Part shown: positions 23,071 to 35,604 of the stretch, piece by piece
Layout: every line of letters begins with the position of its first letter
How positions within the stretch are numbered: the stretch's first letter is position 1
NCBI GenBank assembly: GCA_905183005.1
Contig: CAJJDO010000157.1
Span: forward strand, 156,169-220,168
Direction of reading: 5' to 3'
From: Paramecium pentaurelia
Lineage: Eukaryota; Ciliophora; Oligohymenophorea; Peniculida; Parameciidae
Length of the DNA stretch: 64,000 nucleotides
Program-made: the position numbers and the translations under genes
The notes under the pieces: model-generated
The model's input: only the letters and a program-made list of their open reading frames with translations
Told to the model about the DNA's origin: nothing
The model's database searches: none

Positions 23071-26002
23071 ATGAATCAAACTGCTTCAGTTCTCACTAAA
23101 TAAAAAAGGAGTTACTTATTACATGCTTGTTTAGCCTCTCTTTTTGGAGGACATTAATTAAACCTACCATCCAAGTTATATATTATATAGGTAGAATTTA
23201 TACTAAGGAGTAGGTAATTATATAACTTGTATCTGTAATTCAAACCTACATCATTGGAAAATTAATTGATAATTATGTTATTGTTTTAATAGTGCCGGCT
23301 TTGATCAATACAATATTATAAATAGGCATGAATTACTTAATAAGCGAGGAGTATCAAAAGACGATATCATAGATTGCATTGTAAATTGGAATACTTATTC
23401 CCCAAACCTTAGGAACTGCTTCAGCTATCAAATATGATGGGACCATTTTAGATGCAATAGTATTTTTTTTCTTGTTTCCTCGAGAATAAAATGTTGAACT
23501 AGGATTTACATAAATAGAAGCATATTCTAGATCTAGATATGCTTGTTTGTTTTTAAAATTGATATTGATTTTGACACATGTTAATAGAATGATCATAGCA
23601 AATATAATCAGATACATTTACTATTTTACACCAATACTGATTTGGATGGGATTATTTGGATAATTTTCTTAATTGTATGTAAATTTAAGAATTGAATTAG
23701 TTCAGAATATGTGGGAGAGTAATTCAATTTTTTAATGGGATCATCATATTAATCAAGTTAGAAACGTACATATTTGACAGTACTATTAAATATTGTATTG
23801 ATTGCCATCTGTTTAGGATTGTCATTCATAGATGAGAATAGAATTGCAATAATTGTAAGTGGTTGTTTGGTAAATATTAAAATGTATAATATTTTTGGTT
23901 CTGTACCTCATGATTAAAAATAAATATTCAAACAGAATAACTTAGATAGATTATATCTATTCTATAATCTATTAAGTACATTATTGAATGTAATTTCAAT
24001 CATTTTATGTGGAATATTAGCATCTTCCTATTATAAAGAACTCTATTATGCTATTATTCCATTATATGTAGGTTACATGTTTATCTAATTCAAATATCAA
24101 TAATATGTGAAATATTATAAAATATTTTATACTGTTATTGAATGTGCATGTATATCTATGATGGATTATAATTTTGAAGGTATTTTTGCTTAAAGATTAT
24201 TTGAATGTACAACTATAATTAGATTGTATAGTCTAATACATTCTAATCCTACTTATTTATTTTTTGAATAATTAACATGTTTTATCATTTCATTTAAAAC
24301 AAATTATTCTATGGCATATTGTTAATTGATTGGATTTTTAGTATAAATAGGTTTGAGATTTGTAATAAGAATGAAATCTCGATTATTTATATGGTTTATA
24401 GCAAAGTAAAAATGAATTTAAGTTGATTAGTCAAAAGATGTTGACAGTGAAGAAATAGAAAGTATAGGGAGCAGCTTTTATTACATGTTTGTAATTATTA
24501 ATGTGTCCATTAACATTTTTAATAATGCTTATATCTAGTATCTTAGATAGTCCATATATGCCAATATTAGGATTGCCTATTTTCTATTTTGCATCATTGA
24601 GACCTTTTAGAAATAATATTGAAATATCGAAACATATTCATGATTCATCAGAGGGATCAATTTACAATTCTTATTTAAGTAAAGCATATAATAAAATATT
24701 GGGTTCTCAACCTTTGTGGAGTCATTATTTAATAAGAATAGGAAAGTATTTGGGAATAGTGTAAGTATTGGAAAATTAGGGAGGATATGCTGTAATTTAA
24801 TTTAAGGGATTAGAATCATAGGAAACTACAAGTTGTCATGGAATAGAAGCAAGAGAAGTAGATAGATTGGTTGATGCTAAGGATTGTGGATCATTTCTTG
24901 GAAGTGCTTTAACATTATAAAATTAATTCTTAGTTACTAGTTATGAGGAAAATTAGATAATATTAACAGGTATTATAGAAGCAGTTGAATTTTCAAGTGA
25001 ATTTAAGAAGATATATTTAAAAATGTTATGTTATTATTTTGGTTAAGAATTAAATGAGAATAATATGAAATCAATAATTGAATTATCAAAAAGATATGAT
25101 GCTTCTGAATATCCATTTCCTAATTCATTTGCAGATTTAATAAAATTATAAACTAAATTTATATCATATAAGATTAATAATTTAGAATAATAAGAAGTAA
25201 TATAAAAATAATAATAATCAAAAGTATAAATAAAACATGAAAATGATGATCTATTTGGTATGTTGGATGATTTCATGTAGGATGTTCCTTAATAAAATAA
25301 GAAATTACATCAATAAAATAATGTTGTATAAAGTGGTGGATTTTATAATCATATTTAGAGAGCCATTTTGTATATTTATTAAGTATCATTGGGAGATTTA
25401 GATTTCAATTTTTAGAGTAGAATAAATTAAAAAGTTTTATTTAATTTATACAAAAATTCAAATACTTTATTTGAATAAAGATAAATGAAAGGAATTGATA
25501 GTATTCTATCTGAGATTGCTACATTAGCAATTAGAACTGCATTAAAAATAAGTTTAGATTTTTATTCTATTGAGGGAAATTTGAATATTTAAGATTCTGA
25601 ATTATTATAATTATTGAATGAAAGTAATGATTGTTATGTTGGTATGGGTAATGAATAGGGATGGCAATAAGCTATGATAAGTAATTAAGAATTACGGTCT
25701 TTGGGTTATGATTCTGGTAAGAATAAATTGACAGTTTATCGACATACATATACTGAGATATAATGTTAAGTATTTAGATTTGATAGTGAAGTTATTAGAG
25801 GGATTGAAGCAAATTTATAAATGGAATTATTATTTGCTACTAATGATGATGAAGAAAGGTATTTATGGTATAATTAATTATTTATAGATATTCCATTTAA
25901 ACACATGAATAGTTTTTTAGAAATATGATTATTGAGGGTTCTGAATTACCTTTAGGATATGCTCCATTTTATTCAGGACCAGTGATAATTAGTTTAAGAT
26001 GA
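23071..26002 (+). CDS. Pecanex-like multi-pass membrane protein
   Basis: About 942 aa after four introns (23191-23213, 23675-23700, 24406-24430, 25859-25887). The N-terminal half has many membrane spans, starting with ACLASLFGGHQLNLP, which resembles the SLFGG start of pecanex proteins. The C-terminal pecanex domain is clear: VLGSQPLW-like start, GGYAVIQFKGLESQETTSCH, then GIEAREVD, and near the end QELRSLGYDSGKNKLTVYRH, RYSIQTHEQFFRNMIIEGSE and LPLGYAPFYSGP. Pecanex is a large ER protein of animals linked to Notch signalling through ER function; its biochemical activity is unknown. The protein is shorter than animal pecanex. The splice pattern gives one open frame. Confidence 0.88.
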
Positions 26003-26045
26003 TTTATTTCTTATTATAATATATATATATTAAAATAACTAAATT

Positions 26046-27000
26046 ATGTATCAACAAAACTAAGTTATGTATCAATAATAGCAACCTCCACCTTAATAAC
26101 ATCGTGATTATAATGTTCCACCACCTGGTAAGTGAGTAATTTAATTTTGTATCTTAGGTTACAAACCTCCTCGTCATCCAAGGGAAGAGTTACCTGAAAA
26201 TTAAGAACAGAATTTAGATTTGGGTGGTTCCTATTAATCTTATTTATACAATTGTGGAGAATGTTGTGGAAATTGTAAGGCTGTTTGTCCTTGTAATCCT
26301 TTTGTTGAATATCCATATATTTAAGTAGAGTAAAGTTTTGTTGGAGTGTATTTACGATTTGGAAAATATATAAAGACAGGTAAAAAAATAATGTTTAAAA
26401 CAAGTTCAACCTGGATTAATTTACATTAATCCTTGCACTGATACAATTTAGAAAATTGATTGCAAAGTTTAAATGATTGATTGTCCTAGATAATAAGTGA
26501 TGACTAAAGACAATATTTTAGTTAGCATAGATGCAACTGTTTATTATAGAATAGTTATACCAAGACGATCCATATTTTATATCAATGATTTACATCAAGC
26601 CGTTACATAATTGACATTAGCCACTATTAAGAGCATTGCTGGATCTCATACTTTATAAGATTTATTAGAGAAGAGAGCTGAAGTTTAATAGTAAATTGAA
26701 GAATTTGTTGATGAACATGTATGGGAATGGGGTATTGATATTGAAAACATGTTGATTAAGGATATATAATTGAATGCTGATTTATAAAATACCTTATCGA
26801 TGGCAGCTAAAGAATAAAGAGCAGCTTAAGCAAAAGTAATTTCTGCTTAAGGAGATGTGTAATCTGCTAAACTTATGCGATAAGCAGCAGAACTATTGGA
26901 TTCAAAGGCAGCGATGTAAATTAGATATTTAGATACTATTACTACATTGGGATAGTAGGGATCAACAAAAGTAGTATTGCTTCCAACAGATTCTAAATGA
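26046..27000 (+). CDS. Stomatin/SPFH-domain protein
   Basis: 299 aa after splicing 26128-26157 (30 nt) and 26380-26404 (25 nt). The N-terminus is Gln/Pro-rich, then a Cys cluster CGECCGNCKAVCPCNPF that probably carries palmitates. The SPFH domain follows: QSFVGVYLRFGKYIKTVQPG, VQMIDCPRQQVMTKDNILVS, DATVYYRI, then the coiled AEVQQQIEEFV..HVWEWGIDIE and IKDIQLNADLQNTLSMAAKE. SPFH proteins assemble into rings on membranes and organise lipid domains and channels. A long hydrophobic hairpin typical of stomatin is absent, so attachment likely depends on the Cys cluster. It lies 43 bp downstream of pecanex in the same direction. Confidence 0.92.
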
Positions 27001-27119
27001 ATAATAATATATTATTATTATCATTTATTTTATAATCATAAAAACAATAATACATTACTAATATAATATATATTAATCGAAAAATTAAATAATTCTATAT
27101 TTACAAATAGATAAGAAAG

Positions 27120-27905
27120 ATGATATTCTTTTTATGCATTACTTTAGGATTAACTTAATAGAATATAGAAATTACATTTGAAAAGATTTGTGATTGTCAT
27201 GAATTATCAAATGAGAGTGATTGTTAAAGAGATTTATATTGTAATTGGTCTAAGAATAAATGTGAAAGTATAAAATGTGAAGATTTGAATCCTTATTTAT
27301 GCTAAGCATCTAGGAATTGTTTTAATTAATATACTAATTAATCAAGTTCAAAATGTGCGGATTTTACACATGAAAATAATGATTTCTGTTCTTAATTATC
27401 ATCAAAATTCCGTTCATGTTAAGATTAGAATATATGGTGTATTAATTCACAAAATAATACATGTACTCTAAAATATGCTACCGGTTGTCAATCTATATAT
27501 AATAAATAAGATTGCATTTATAATGTTGATTATTGTGATTGGAATGATTAATAACAATAATGCACTTAAGTTAAATGTAATTTATTAGATAATAATCAAT
27601 GTACTTTTTATCCATTTTTATGTATACTTAATAACAATGCTTGTGTAAATGTACAATGTCAATATTTACCTGAATATTTTTGTAATTACTATATTAATGG
27701 ATTTTCACAAAAAGGATATCAAATTTCAGTGTGTTAATACAATTATACTACATCTTAATGTGAAAATACCCTAACATCAGAATTAACTGAAAAAAATTGT
27801 TTTAAGAATACTCTACATACATATTATTGGAATCATAAGTAATGTTAAAAGTGTTATGAGAATATTTTATTAATGGTAAGTCTCATAATTTATTTAACTT
27901 TTTGA
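27120..27905 (+). CDS. Secreted Cys-rich protein, surface-antigen-like
   Basis: 261 aa, intronless. A short hydrophobic signal peptide (MIFFLCITLGL) is followed by about 30 cysteines in repeating units of roughly 40 residues with the pattern C-x(5-8)-YC-x-W-x(5-6)-C-x(3-4)-KC: SDCQRDLYCNWSKNKC and QDCIYNVDYCDWNDQQQQC are the clearest. This resembles the cysteine periodicity of Paramecium surface antigens (PSA-type repeats), although the protein is far shorter and has no clear GPI tail. The extreme end (ILLMVSLIIYLTF) is hydrophobic and could be a membrane anchor or GPI signal, or the frame may continue after an intron beginning GTAAGT at 27876. Secreted or cell-surface. Confidence 0.75.
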
Positions 27906-27950
27906 ATTTATTTCATTAAACTTTAAAATATTTATTATCTAAATAATTAT

Positions 27951-30417
27951 ATGCTTCGAATTTGTCTAAAAAAGCGAATCTATACATATTCTTCTATTCG
28001 AGACAGAATCAATCAAGAGAGAGCTGAAAGATTGAAGAATTTACCAACTACCACTTAAGAGAAAATAAGAAATTTTGGAATTATAGCACATATTGATGCA
28101 GGCAAAACAACAACCACAGAAAGAATGCTATTTTATGCAGGAGCCATTCCTTTCCCTGGTGAAGTTCATGATGGTACTACTACAATGGATTTCATGCCAT
28201 AAGAAAGACAAAGAGGAATCACTATAAGATCTGCAGCTATATCCTTTAATTGGGCAAATCATTAATATAATCTCATAGACACTCCTGGACATATTGATTT
28301 TACTGCTGAAGTAGAAAGATCTCTTAGAGTTTTAGGTAACAAATTATTAATATCTAATTATTTACAGATGGAGCCATTGCAATTTTTGATGGAGTCTCTG
28401 GTGTTCAAACATAATCAGAAACAGTATGGTTATAAGCTAATAAATTTAATATTCCAAAAATTGCATTTGTTAACAAAATGGATAGATAAGGAGCATCATT
28501 AGAATATACAATTTAATCAATGAAAGACAGATTAAATATCAAACCATTTATGTATTTATTTATATATTATATTAGAATGTAGATTCCTGTTGGAGAAATT
28601 GATTATTTCAATTCTGTTATTGATCTATTATCTTTCTAAGAAATTATTTGGTTAGACAAATATGGATCAGAAGTCTAATTCAGAGATATTGATAAATCTC
28701 ATCCTTATTATAATAAAGCTATTAAAGCTAGAGATGATCTATTATCTATTGTGTCTGAATATGATGAAACAATTGCAGAACTCTATTTAGAAGACTCTAA
28801 AGAATTGTTAAATTAACAATTACTACTTTAATCTATTAAATAAATTATTAATACAAATTATAATCAATGTTGTCCAATTTATTTTGGATCAGCACTTAAA
28901 AATAGAGGTGTATAACCAATATTAGATGCTGTCCATTAATTATTACCTGGACCAAGTGAGAGACCATTGATTTTTGATATAAATAATCCAAATAATAAAA
29001 GGAAGTTAGATAAGAGTGAAAAATTAACTGCATATGTGTATAAGGTTTTATAAGATTAAGATTTGGGTTTGCTTGGATTTACTAGAATTTATTCTGGTGA
29101 AATGATATAAAAATAAAATTATTTCAATAGTACAAAGGATGAATTAATAAAGATTGGTAATCTCTATAGAGTTAGAGCTAATAGATATGTTCCAATTAAT
29201 AGTGTTTAAGCAGGGGATATTATTGCAATTCAATCAAAATATGCTGTTGCTGGTTCTACTATTATTGGATCAAATGATGATAAGTATAATCTATTTTAAT
29301 TTATTTATTTAGATTTGTATTACAATAATTGCAATTACCTTAATGTGTTTTCTTTGCTAATTTAGAATATGAATCTGCCAAAGACAAACTCAAATTAGAT
29401 TAGGCTCTATAATAATTATAATTGGAAGATGAGAGTTTGAAGATTACAGTAGCTGATGAAACACTTATTACTATAGGTGGACAAGGAGAATTGCATCTTG
29501 AAATTGTTGTATAAAGATTGAAAGAAGATTTTGGTTTAAACACAAAACTTAAGAAATTGCAAGTAGAATACAAAGAGAGTATTAGTGAAGAAGGTGTTCT
29601 AGAAATTAAATATTAAGATCTACTTAAAGGAAGACCTTTATGGTTTAAATTGAAATTAAAATTATAACCAAGTGAATAATAAGAAAATGAAGTTATTTTT
29701 GATTTTGATAGAGAAAATGATTTTGATATCCTATATAAACAATTTAAAGAAACCTAACTTAGATAAGTGGCTACTTAGAAAAATGAAACTTCAGTTAAAT
29801 ATATTAAGAATCCTTGTAAAAATATAGAAGTAGAAACAATTATTGATGATCATGGAGAAGAAAAAGCTTATCATATATCTTCATTACAATTTCCTATGTT
29901 TTATCATTTAGAGAAGTCTATCTTAGCCTCACTTAATAGAGGTTTCTTGAAATCTTATCAAATGCAAGGCATTAAAGCTACTTTATTAGATGGTGCTTTC
30001 TCTGTTAAAAGAACTACAGATTTAGCTATTGGTAGAGCAGTCTAAAAATTAATGTCAGAAATACATCCATTACTTAAAGTATATATATATATTTATATAA
30101 TTTAGCCAATAATTCTTGAACCTATTATGGATTTAGAGATCTCTTGTCCTAATTCTTTATAGTAGAAAATTATTAATGATTTGATTTCACATAGAAGAGG
30201 CAAAATCATAGAAATTAAATAAGATTAAAATAGAGCAGGCTCAAAAAATAGTAATCGAGTCATTATTACTGCCACCATACCATCATAAGAAACTATTGGT
30301 TATTCTACTGCCATTCGTTCAATTTCTTAAGGAGAAGCATTTTTCTCTATGATATTTAAAAAATATGAATATGTTGGTGGTCAAAAATAAAATGAACTAA
30401 TATCTGAGGTCTTTTGA
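27951..30417 (+). CDS. GFM2: Mitochondrial elongation factor G 2 (ribosome recycling)
   Basis: 784 aa after introns 28336-28367, 28552-28575, 29284-29312 and 30079-30105. The basic N-terminus (MLRICLKKRIYTYSSIRD) fits a mitochondrial targeting peptide. GTPase motifs: G1 AHIDAGKTTTTERMLFYAG, G2 QERQRGITI, G3 DTPGHIDFTAEVERSL, G4 NKMDRQGAS and G5 SALKNRGVQP. Domains II-V follow, with IGGQGELHLEIVV and ending EYVGGQKQNEL. The switch and SALKN.GVQP region align best with EF-G2/MEF2, which splits mitochondrial ribosomes with RRF after termination rather than translocating. The assignment to EF-G2 rather than EF-G1 is from family resemblance. It starts 45 bp after the preceding stop. Confidence 0.9.
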
Positions 30418-30520
30418 AATTTTAGTGTTTTTATATTTTTTTTATTCATTTTTTTAATAGTTTATTAAAACCAGTCCTAATTGAGAATATTATCAAATGA
30501 CTAAAGAATTATAGTTATAT

Positions 30521-31110
30521 TCAAAATAAAAATTATGAATAGATATTTTCATCATTAAGTTCCTCCATATAATCTACACTTTATTAATTATCAATTTCCC
30601 CAGTCTATGCATTCAGATGTCCATAAGCTCTAGAAATCTTAAATAATTTCTTACTGTCCCAAAATAACATCCCACTAGAAGCGCAAAGTCTTATAATATC
30701 TATTCTTCACCATACTCAATGTCCTTCCTGGAAAATTTTTGGCAATTTTATAAAACTTTGGACCCAACTCTAGTACTTATAGAAGGATTTATCTATCTTC
30801 TAAATAATTGAATGGAATTGGCTGATGCTTTCTATTCTAAAAGAAAGATTAAACAAAATTTATTACAATTCTCTTTGTAGTTGCTTTTCTTCTTCTCTTA
30901 TCATGAATTACTTATCTTCTTCTTCTCTTTCTAGGTTTCCTCAGCGGCAATTTTTAAATCGGATTGTAATAATCATTATGTACATCATCTTCCTCAAAAT
31001 TGAAGGTTTCAACACTCTCAACTAAATCATATTTACAATAACTTACTTATTTGAATTTCCTCTTGAACATCTTCAAAAGTATATTCAGTTACTTATTGTT
31101 AAGCAAACAT
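30521..31110 (-). CDS. Myb/SANT-like DNA-binding protein (copy 2)
   Basis: 179 aa after introns 31022-31046 and 30630-30654 (both 25 nt), ATG at 31110. It is a paralogue of the gene at 21693. The basic segment LPLRKPRKRRRR is followed by IPFNYLEDRQILLQVLELG, KFYKIAKNFPGRTLS and MVKNRYYKTLRFQWD. After the splice the tail (GQAYGHLNAQ..DYMEEL..SQFLF) lines up with copy 1 (GSEYRRLNCK..DEMNFF..SQFVY), which supports both splice choices. Predicted nuclear DNA binding through one Myb unit. Sequence identity in the Myb unit is perhaps one half by eye, so the duplication is not recent. Confidence 0.78.
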
Positions 31111-32684
31111 ACAATGAGTTTATAGAAAGTCTAGGTTATAATTAACAAGTACTTGATTAGACTGCAAGAATATCGGTAGATTACATTAATTTGAAGAGGT
31201 TGAGAGTGGAGATTAGGTTTATTTTAATAAATCAATATTCGTCGAACCAAAATGATTTAAAAATGCTAAAAAAACGATTTTGATAAATCTTAATAATTAT
31301 TGAGGAATTTTTGATTACGTAAATACTAAAAGCATTTTACTGCCAAGTACTAAATTGTATAGAAACTCTTCAAAACTTTCGATAAATTGAATGATAAAAC
31401 TGAATCAGAATGTTACAACTGAAATCATTAAAAAGAAAAAATAAATATTATTTTTTGAATTACTTATCAGTTATAATATTATTAATCTTAAAACGATTCC
31501 TTTTTTATTATAATCATGGAGAGATTCATACATAACAATTAATTGATAATATTTTCTTCATTTTTTTTATATTTAATTCCTTATATAAATTTTACTTTAA
31601 TTGTCTTTATTAGGTATTAATTGTATGTAAAATTTATATTAATATTATATAAAGCATTTTTTAACAAAAACACTGAAATATTTTATTATTATGATTCGAT
31701 TATACATATAAGAGGGATTGTAATTGAAATGTATTTTACTCTCATTTTCTATATTACTTATGTAATACTAATGCTATAAACAAATTTTAATAAATAATAT
31801 TAGATAATTTAGATTCATTAACATTTTTGAATTATATAGACAAAATAAAATAGATTTATATAAACATTCATAATGCTTGATTGTAGGATATCAAAGATCG
31901 AATAAATAAATGTAACTTTTATAAGTAATCATCAAAAAATGAAATCACCTATACAACAATATATTTATTATAGATTAATATTGACTTTAGCAAATCTAAA
32001 ATATATTAAAAGATGAATTATATAATATATTAATTTTTGAATAGTGATATATTTATTGACTTATTTATATATTAAATTTATTATATAAATTCTTAGATCA
32101 CTTGTTTAATTGAGTTAAGAATTAAATCTATTAAGTACATTATATTTGATTTCATTTAAATTATAGTAGTTTAATTTTTTATAATTAATTAACAGTATTA
32201 GTTACATTAATTTAATTGAAACCATTATATCATAAAATAACATAATTAAAAATTATTAAATTTATACTTTAAATTAAATATGATTAGAATAGCATAATAA
32301 TAATATTAACCAAAATTTATTCATTAATACTTTAATTAGTATGTCAAGAGAATAAACAATTTTTATTAAATTAACAATGATATAATTTTCTTATAATATT
32401 TAAATAATCTGTTAAATTTAAATTAAATAATGTTTTTATTTAGTGTTACATACTAAGAGGATTATAAGTTCTAAATAATGCTATAAGTTTATCTTACAAT
32501 TAAAAATTAATTAACTTATCTAGCTATTTAGATAATTGTATTAAATATATATTATATGATTAAATAGAGTACATCAACAACATCTTTAGTTATATAAATA
32601 ATTTACTTTATGTATTTGTTGATTTTTGTAAATTCTATATATATATGATAATAATTTATATATAACAATAGATTATTTATAATT
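31111..32684. other. Long intergenic AT-rich stretch
   Basis: About 1.6 kb, the longest clean gap in the left block, between divergent genes. It contains poly(A)/poly(T) runs but no reading frame with coding composition and no repeat longer than about 12 bp that could be spotted by eye. It could hold a non-coding RNA. Confidence 0.55.
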
Positions 32685-33274
32685 ATGCGTACAATAACGA
32701 AGTAAATTGAATTTTCACATTAGACCAGGTACAATCAAGATAAACAAAAATAAAGATAATTATGAGCAATATAAAATACTTGTACTAGGGGATCCATTTG
32801 TTGGTAAGACATCAATTTTAGACAGATACATCAATGGTGATTTTAATGAGAAATACAATTCAACAATAGCAGTTGATTTTAAACATGTACAACCATCTTC
32901 AAATATATCTGTATATTTAATATTTAAATATAAAGTTAAACTTTTGGGATTTTAGTGGACAATAAGAATTTGTAGAAGTTAGAAATGAATTTTATAAGGA
33001 TGCTAATATGATAATGTTAGTTTTTGATTTATCTACTCGTAAAACTTTAGAGACTCTAGATATGTGGGTTAGAGAAGCCAATGATTATGGAGCAGCCAAT
33101 ATTCCAATATTGGTTGTAGGTAATAAGAAGGAGAAGAGAAGTATGTCAGAAAATGAAGGTTATAATTGGGCTAAGCAAAGATCCTATCAATATATTGAAG
33201 TGTCAGCATAATAAAATAATAATATTGATTTATTGTTTAAAGTCATAAAGGACATTTTTACTTAAAAAAAGTGA
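32685..33274 (+). CDS. Rab-like small GTPase of the RBJ/DNAJC27 type
   Basis: 180 aa after introns 32702-32723 and 32911-32935; the ATG at 32685 begins a 17-nt first exon. G1 is VLGDPFVGKTS, the switch I Thr is in NSTIAVDF, G3 is WDFSGQQEF and the following VRNEFYKDANMIMLVFDL closely matches RBJ/DNAJC27. G4 reads NKKE where GTPases have NKxD, and G5 is SAQ. The J domain of animal DNAJC27 is absent, as in many protist RBJs. There is no C-terminal cysteine (ends FTQKK), so it is not prenylated. The changed G4 Asp may weaken guanine specificity. RBJ proteins are tied to MEK/ERK signalling in animals; protist roles are unknown. Confidence 0.85.
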
Positions 33275-33303
33275 TAAAACATAATATATTTATTATAATT
33301 TAC

Positions 33304-34384
33304 ATGTAGAACAATAATAAACAAATTAGAGAATCTTGGAAAATGTCATTAATCAATAAATTTGGTTTGACTTAAGTCATTGAACATAATCTCATTTTTT
33401 AACCTCCCAAACCTAATTATCATATTAAAAATAGCTAAGATTTTAATGGTTTACAATTCAGTGTGGAAATTAATGGTAATTGGAATGATTTAAATAAATT
33501 ATGCAATCTCCAATATAGAGTTTCCATCTTAAAGGAAGTTTAAAATAATGTAACTGTATCATATGTTCCTATAATTCATTATTCATGTAATTCAGATAGA
33601 GTAATTATTTTATCTCATAGCAATGCTATAGATTTATTCTTAGCATCTAAATGGGGTGCTAAAATATGTGAATTATATTAAGTTGATGTAATGTGTTATG
33701 ATTATTCAGGATATGGAATTACAAAAAAAACTATGAAACCATCAGAGTATTATCTTATTATCTAATAGATTGGGTATTTCGAGAGATCTCTCAAATGTTG
33801 TGGCTCTGGCTTAAAATTAATATAATTACATATTCTTATGGGGATTTTCAATTGGTTCTTATCCAACTGTTGATGTTGCAACATAATTCTAACTTTCTGG
33901 AATCATTCTATAAGCTCCATTAGCATCATTGGGAAGAATTATAGACAATAGAAATTCTTTTTATTCAGAACATGATAAATTTTCAAATTAATCTATCATC
34001 AATAAAATCACTGCTCCTATCTTGATCTTTCATGGAACCAAGGATACAATAATAAAAATTAATCATTCAGAATAATTATCTAAATGTTGTTAGAATTTAT
34101 TTGCATTCATAAAAGTAGAGGGAGCAAATCACAATGATATTGGAATTGCAGCTGAAACTTAAGATTCAGATGTATATAAATCTATAAAGTAATTATTACA
34201 TAATTAAAACATACTTCCAATAAAGAAAGTGTTTGAATTATCATTAAAATTTGATAATTTAATTATTATTGATTAAATTGGAGAATAAAAAATATATTAA
34301 AGTAATCTACCATCTTAAATTAAGAAAGAAATCAATAAAAAACATGATAAATAAGGTTGTTCATTATTTTGTACAAAATTTTGA
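33304..34384 (+). CDS. Alpha/beta hydrolase, ABHD17-like
   Basis: 352 aa with one 22-nt intron (33747-33768). ATG at 33304; a second in-frame ATG lies at 33343. Signature pieces: NLIFQPPKPNYH, VIILSHSNAIDL, VDVMCYDYSGYGITK, the nucleophile elbow WGFSIGSYPTVDVA, ILIFHGTKDTIIKINH with the acid, and VEGANHNDIG with the histidine. This is the order of ABHD17 (FAM108) enzymes, which remove palmitate from membrane proteins. Animal ABHD17 has an N-terminal Cys cluster for membrane binding; here the tail GCSLFCTKF could play that part. The depalmitoylase role is inferred. It starts 29 bp after the GTPase stop and ends 43 bp before the sphingomyelinase-like gene. Confidence 0.88.
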
Positions 34385-34427
34385 AAATTATTTGTATTTT
34401 AGTAATAATTAATTAATTAATTAATAA

Positions 34428-35573
34428 ATGTCTTCTAATTCAGAATAAATACCACTTAGTTTTGAACAAATTCCTGAAAAAGATATCATTAGAATATTAA
34501 CTTATAATACATTTCTTAGACCACCCTTTGTTAATAATAATGGAGATGATTATAAAAATGAAAGATGTGAATTAATCATTAAAGAATTAATGAAGTAATT
34601 ATATTATATATATATATATATATAATTAGTTTTGATATAGTATGTTTATAAGAAGTATTTGGATTTTTAAATTCTAGAAAATCTATTCTAAAACATAAAG
34701 CATTCAAATTAGGATTTACTTATTAAGCAGTTAGTCCTAGTCCTAGTTTTTTTTCTAGTCAAATGGTAGATGGTGGATTAGTCACTTTGAGTAGGTTATA
34801 AATTTAATTATCAATTTTAGATATCCAATTCTATATCATGATTTTAAAGAATTTCCATATGGCATTTTATCTGATAATCTATCTAATAAAGGAATATTGT
34901 ATACAAAAATATAAGTTAATGGATAAATATTACATATTTTCAACACTCATTTGTAGGCTAGTTATGTGGGTAATGATTCAAATGTGGTAATAAATCACAA
35001 CTTATTAGATAGAGAGCAACAGTCTCTACTAGAATTGATTAATTATATTGTTTTAAGAAATTTGTACATTCAACTCTATAATAATAATAGGCATAAGAGA
35101 ATGATTTAATATTATTATTAGGGGATTTCAATATAGATAGCAGGTATGAATAAGGATTTCCTAATGAAGTATTGAAATAGTTTCCAATTTTACAATAACA
35201 ATTAGGCAATCCTTAAAGATATCAAGAATATGATTCTCTGATGACAATTATGACAAATAATGGTAAAGATAAATTTATCAATTTATTGTTATAATAAGAA
35301 GGCAAATTTCTTAATACTTATGCTGATTATGAAGAAGATGAGAATGGTTAAAAGAAACCTTTGGAGATTTAATTAACAGATAAAGCTGATTTATTGACTG
35401 GACAATGTTTAGATTATATATTTTAATTGATTCCTGAAAATCAAAGTAATCCAAATACAATCTAAATAAAATAAGTGAATGTTGAGAAATTCTTTGTAGA
35501 AGGTTTAAAATTTACTTAATTATCTGATCATTATGGTGTTTCTTGTGATATATTAGTTAAATTGAATTAATGA
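34428..35573 (+). CDS. Neutral sphingomyelinase-like phosphodiesterase (EEP fold)
   Basis: 352 aa after introns 34595-34629 (35 nt), 34795-34820 and 34987-35012 (26 nt each). Endonuclease/exonuclease/phosphatase motifs are all present: ILTYNTF (Asn), VCLQEVFG (metal-binding Glu), IFNTHLQA (His), VRATVSTRIDQ, LLGDFNIDSRY (Asp/Asn), CLDYIF (Asp) and the final QLSDHYGVSCDI (Asp-His). The NTHLQA plus LDYIF combination fits bacterial-type and ISC1/nSMase sphingomyelin phosphodiesterases, which release ceramide from sphingolipids. No signal peptide or membrane span. Substrate could be ceramide aminoethylphosphonate lipids common in ciliates (inference). Confidence 0.88.
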
Positions 35574-35604
35574 GTATTTTGTATAATATTATATTTAATA
35601 TATT

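Noticed and set aside
23641..23780. Frameshift in the pecanex gene near 23755
   Set aside because: A 26-nt intron at 23675-23700 with normal GT-AG ends restores one continuous frame.
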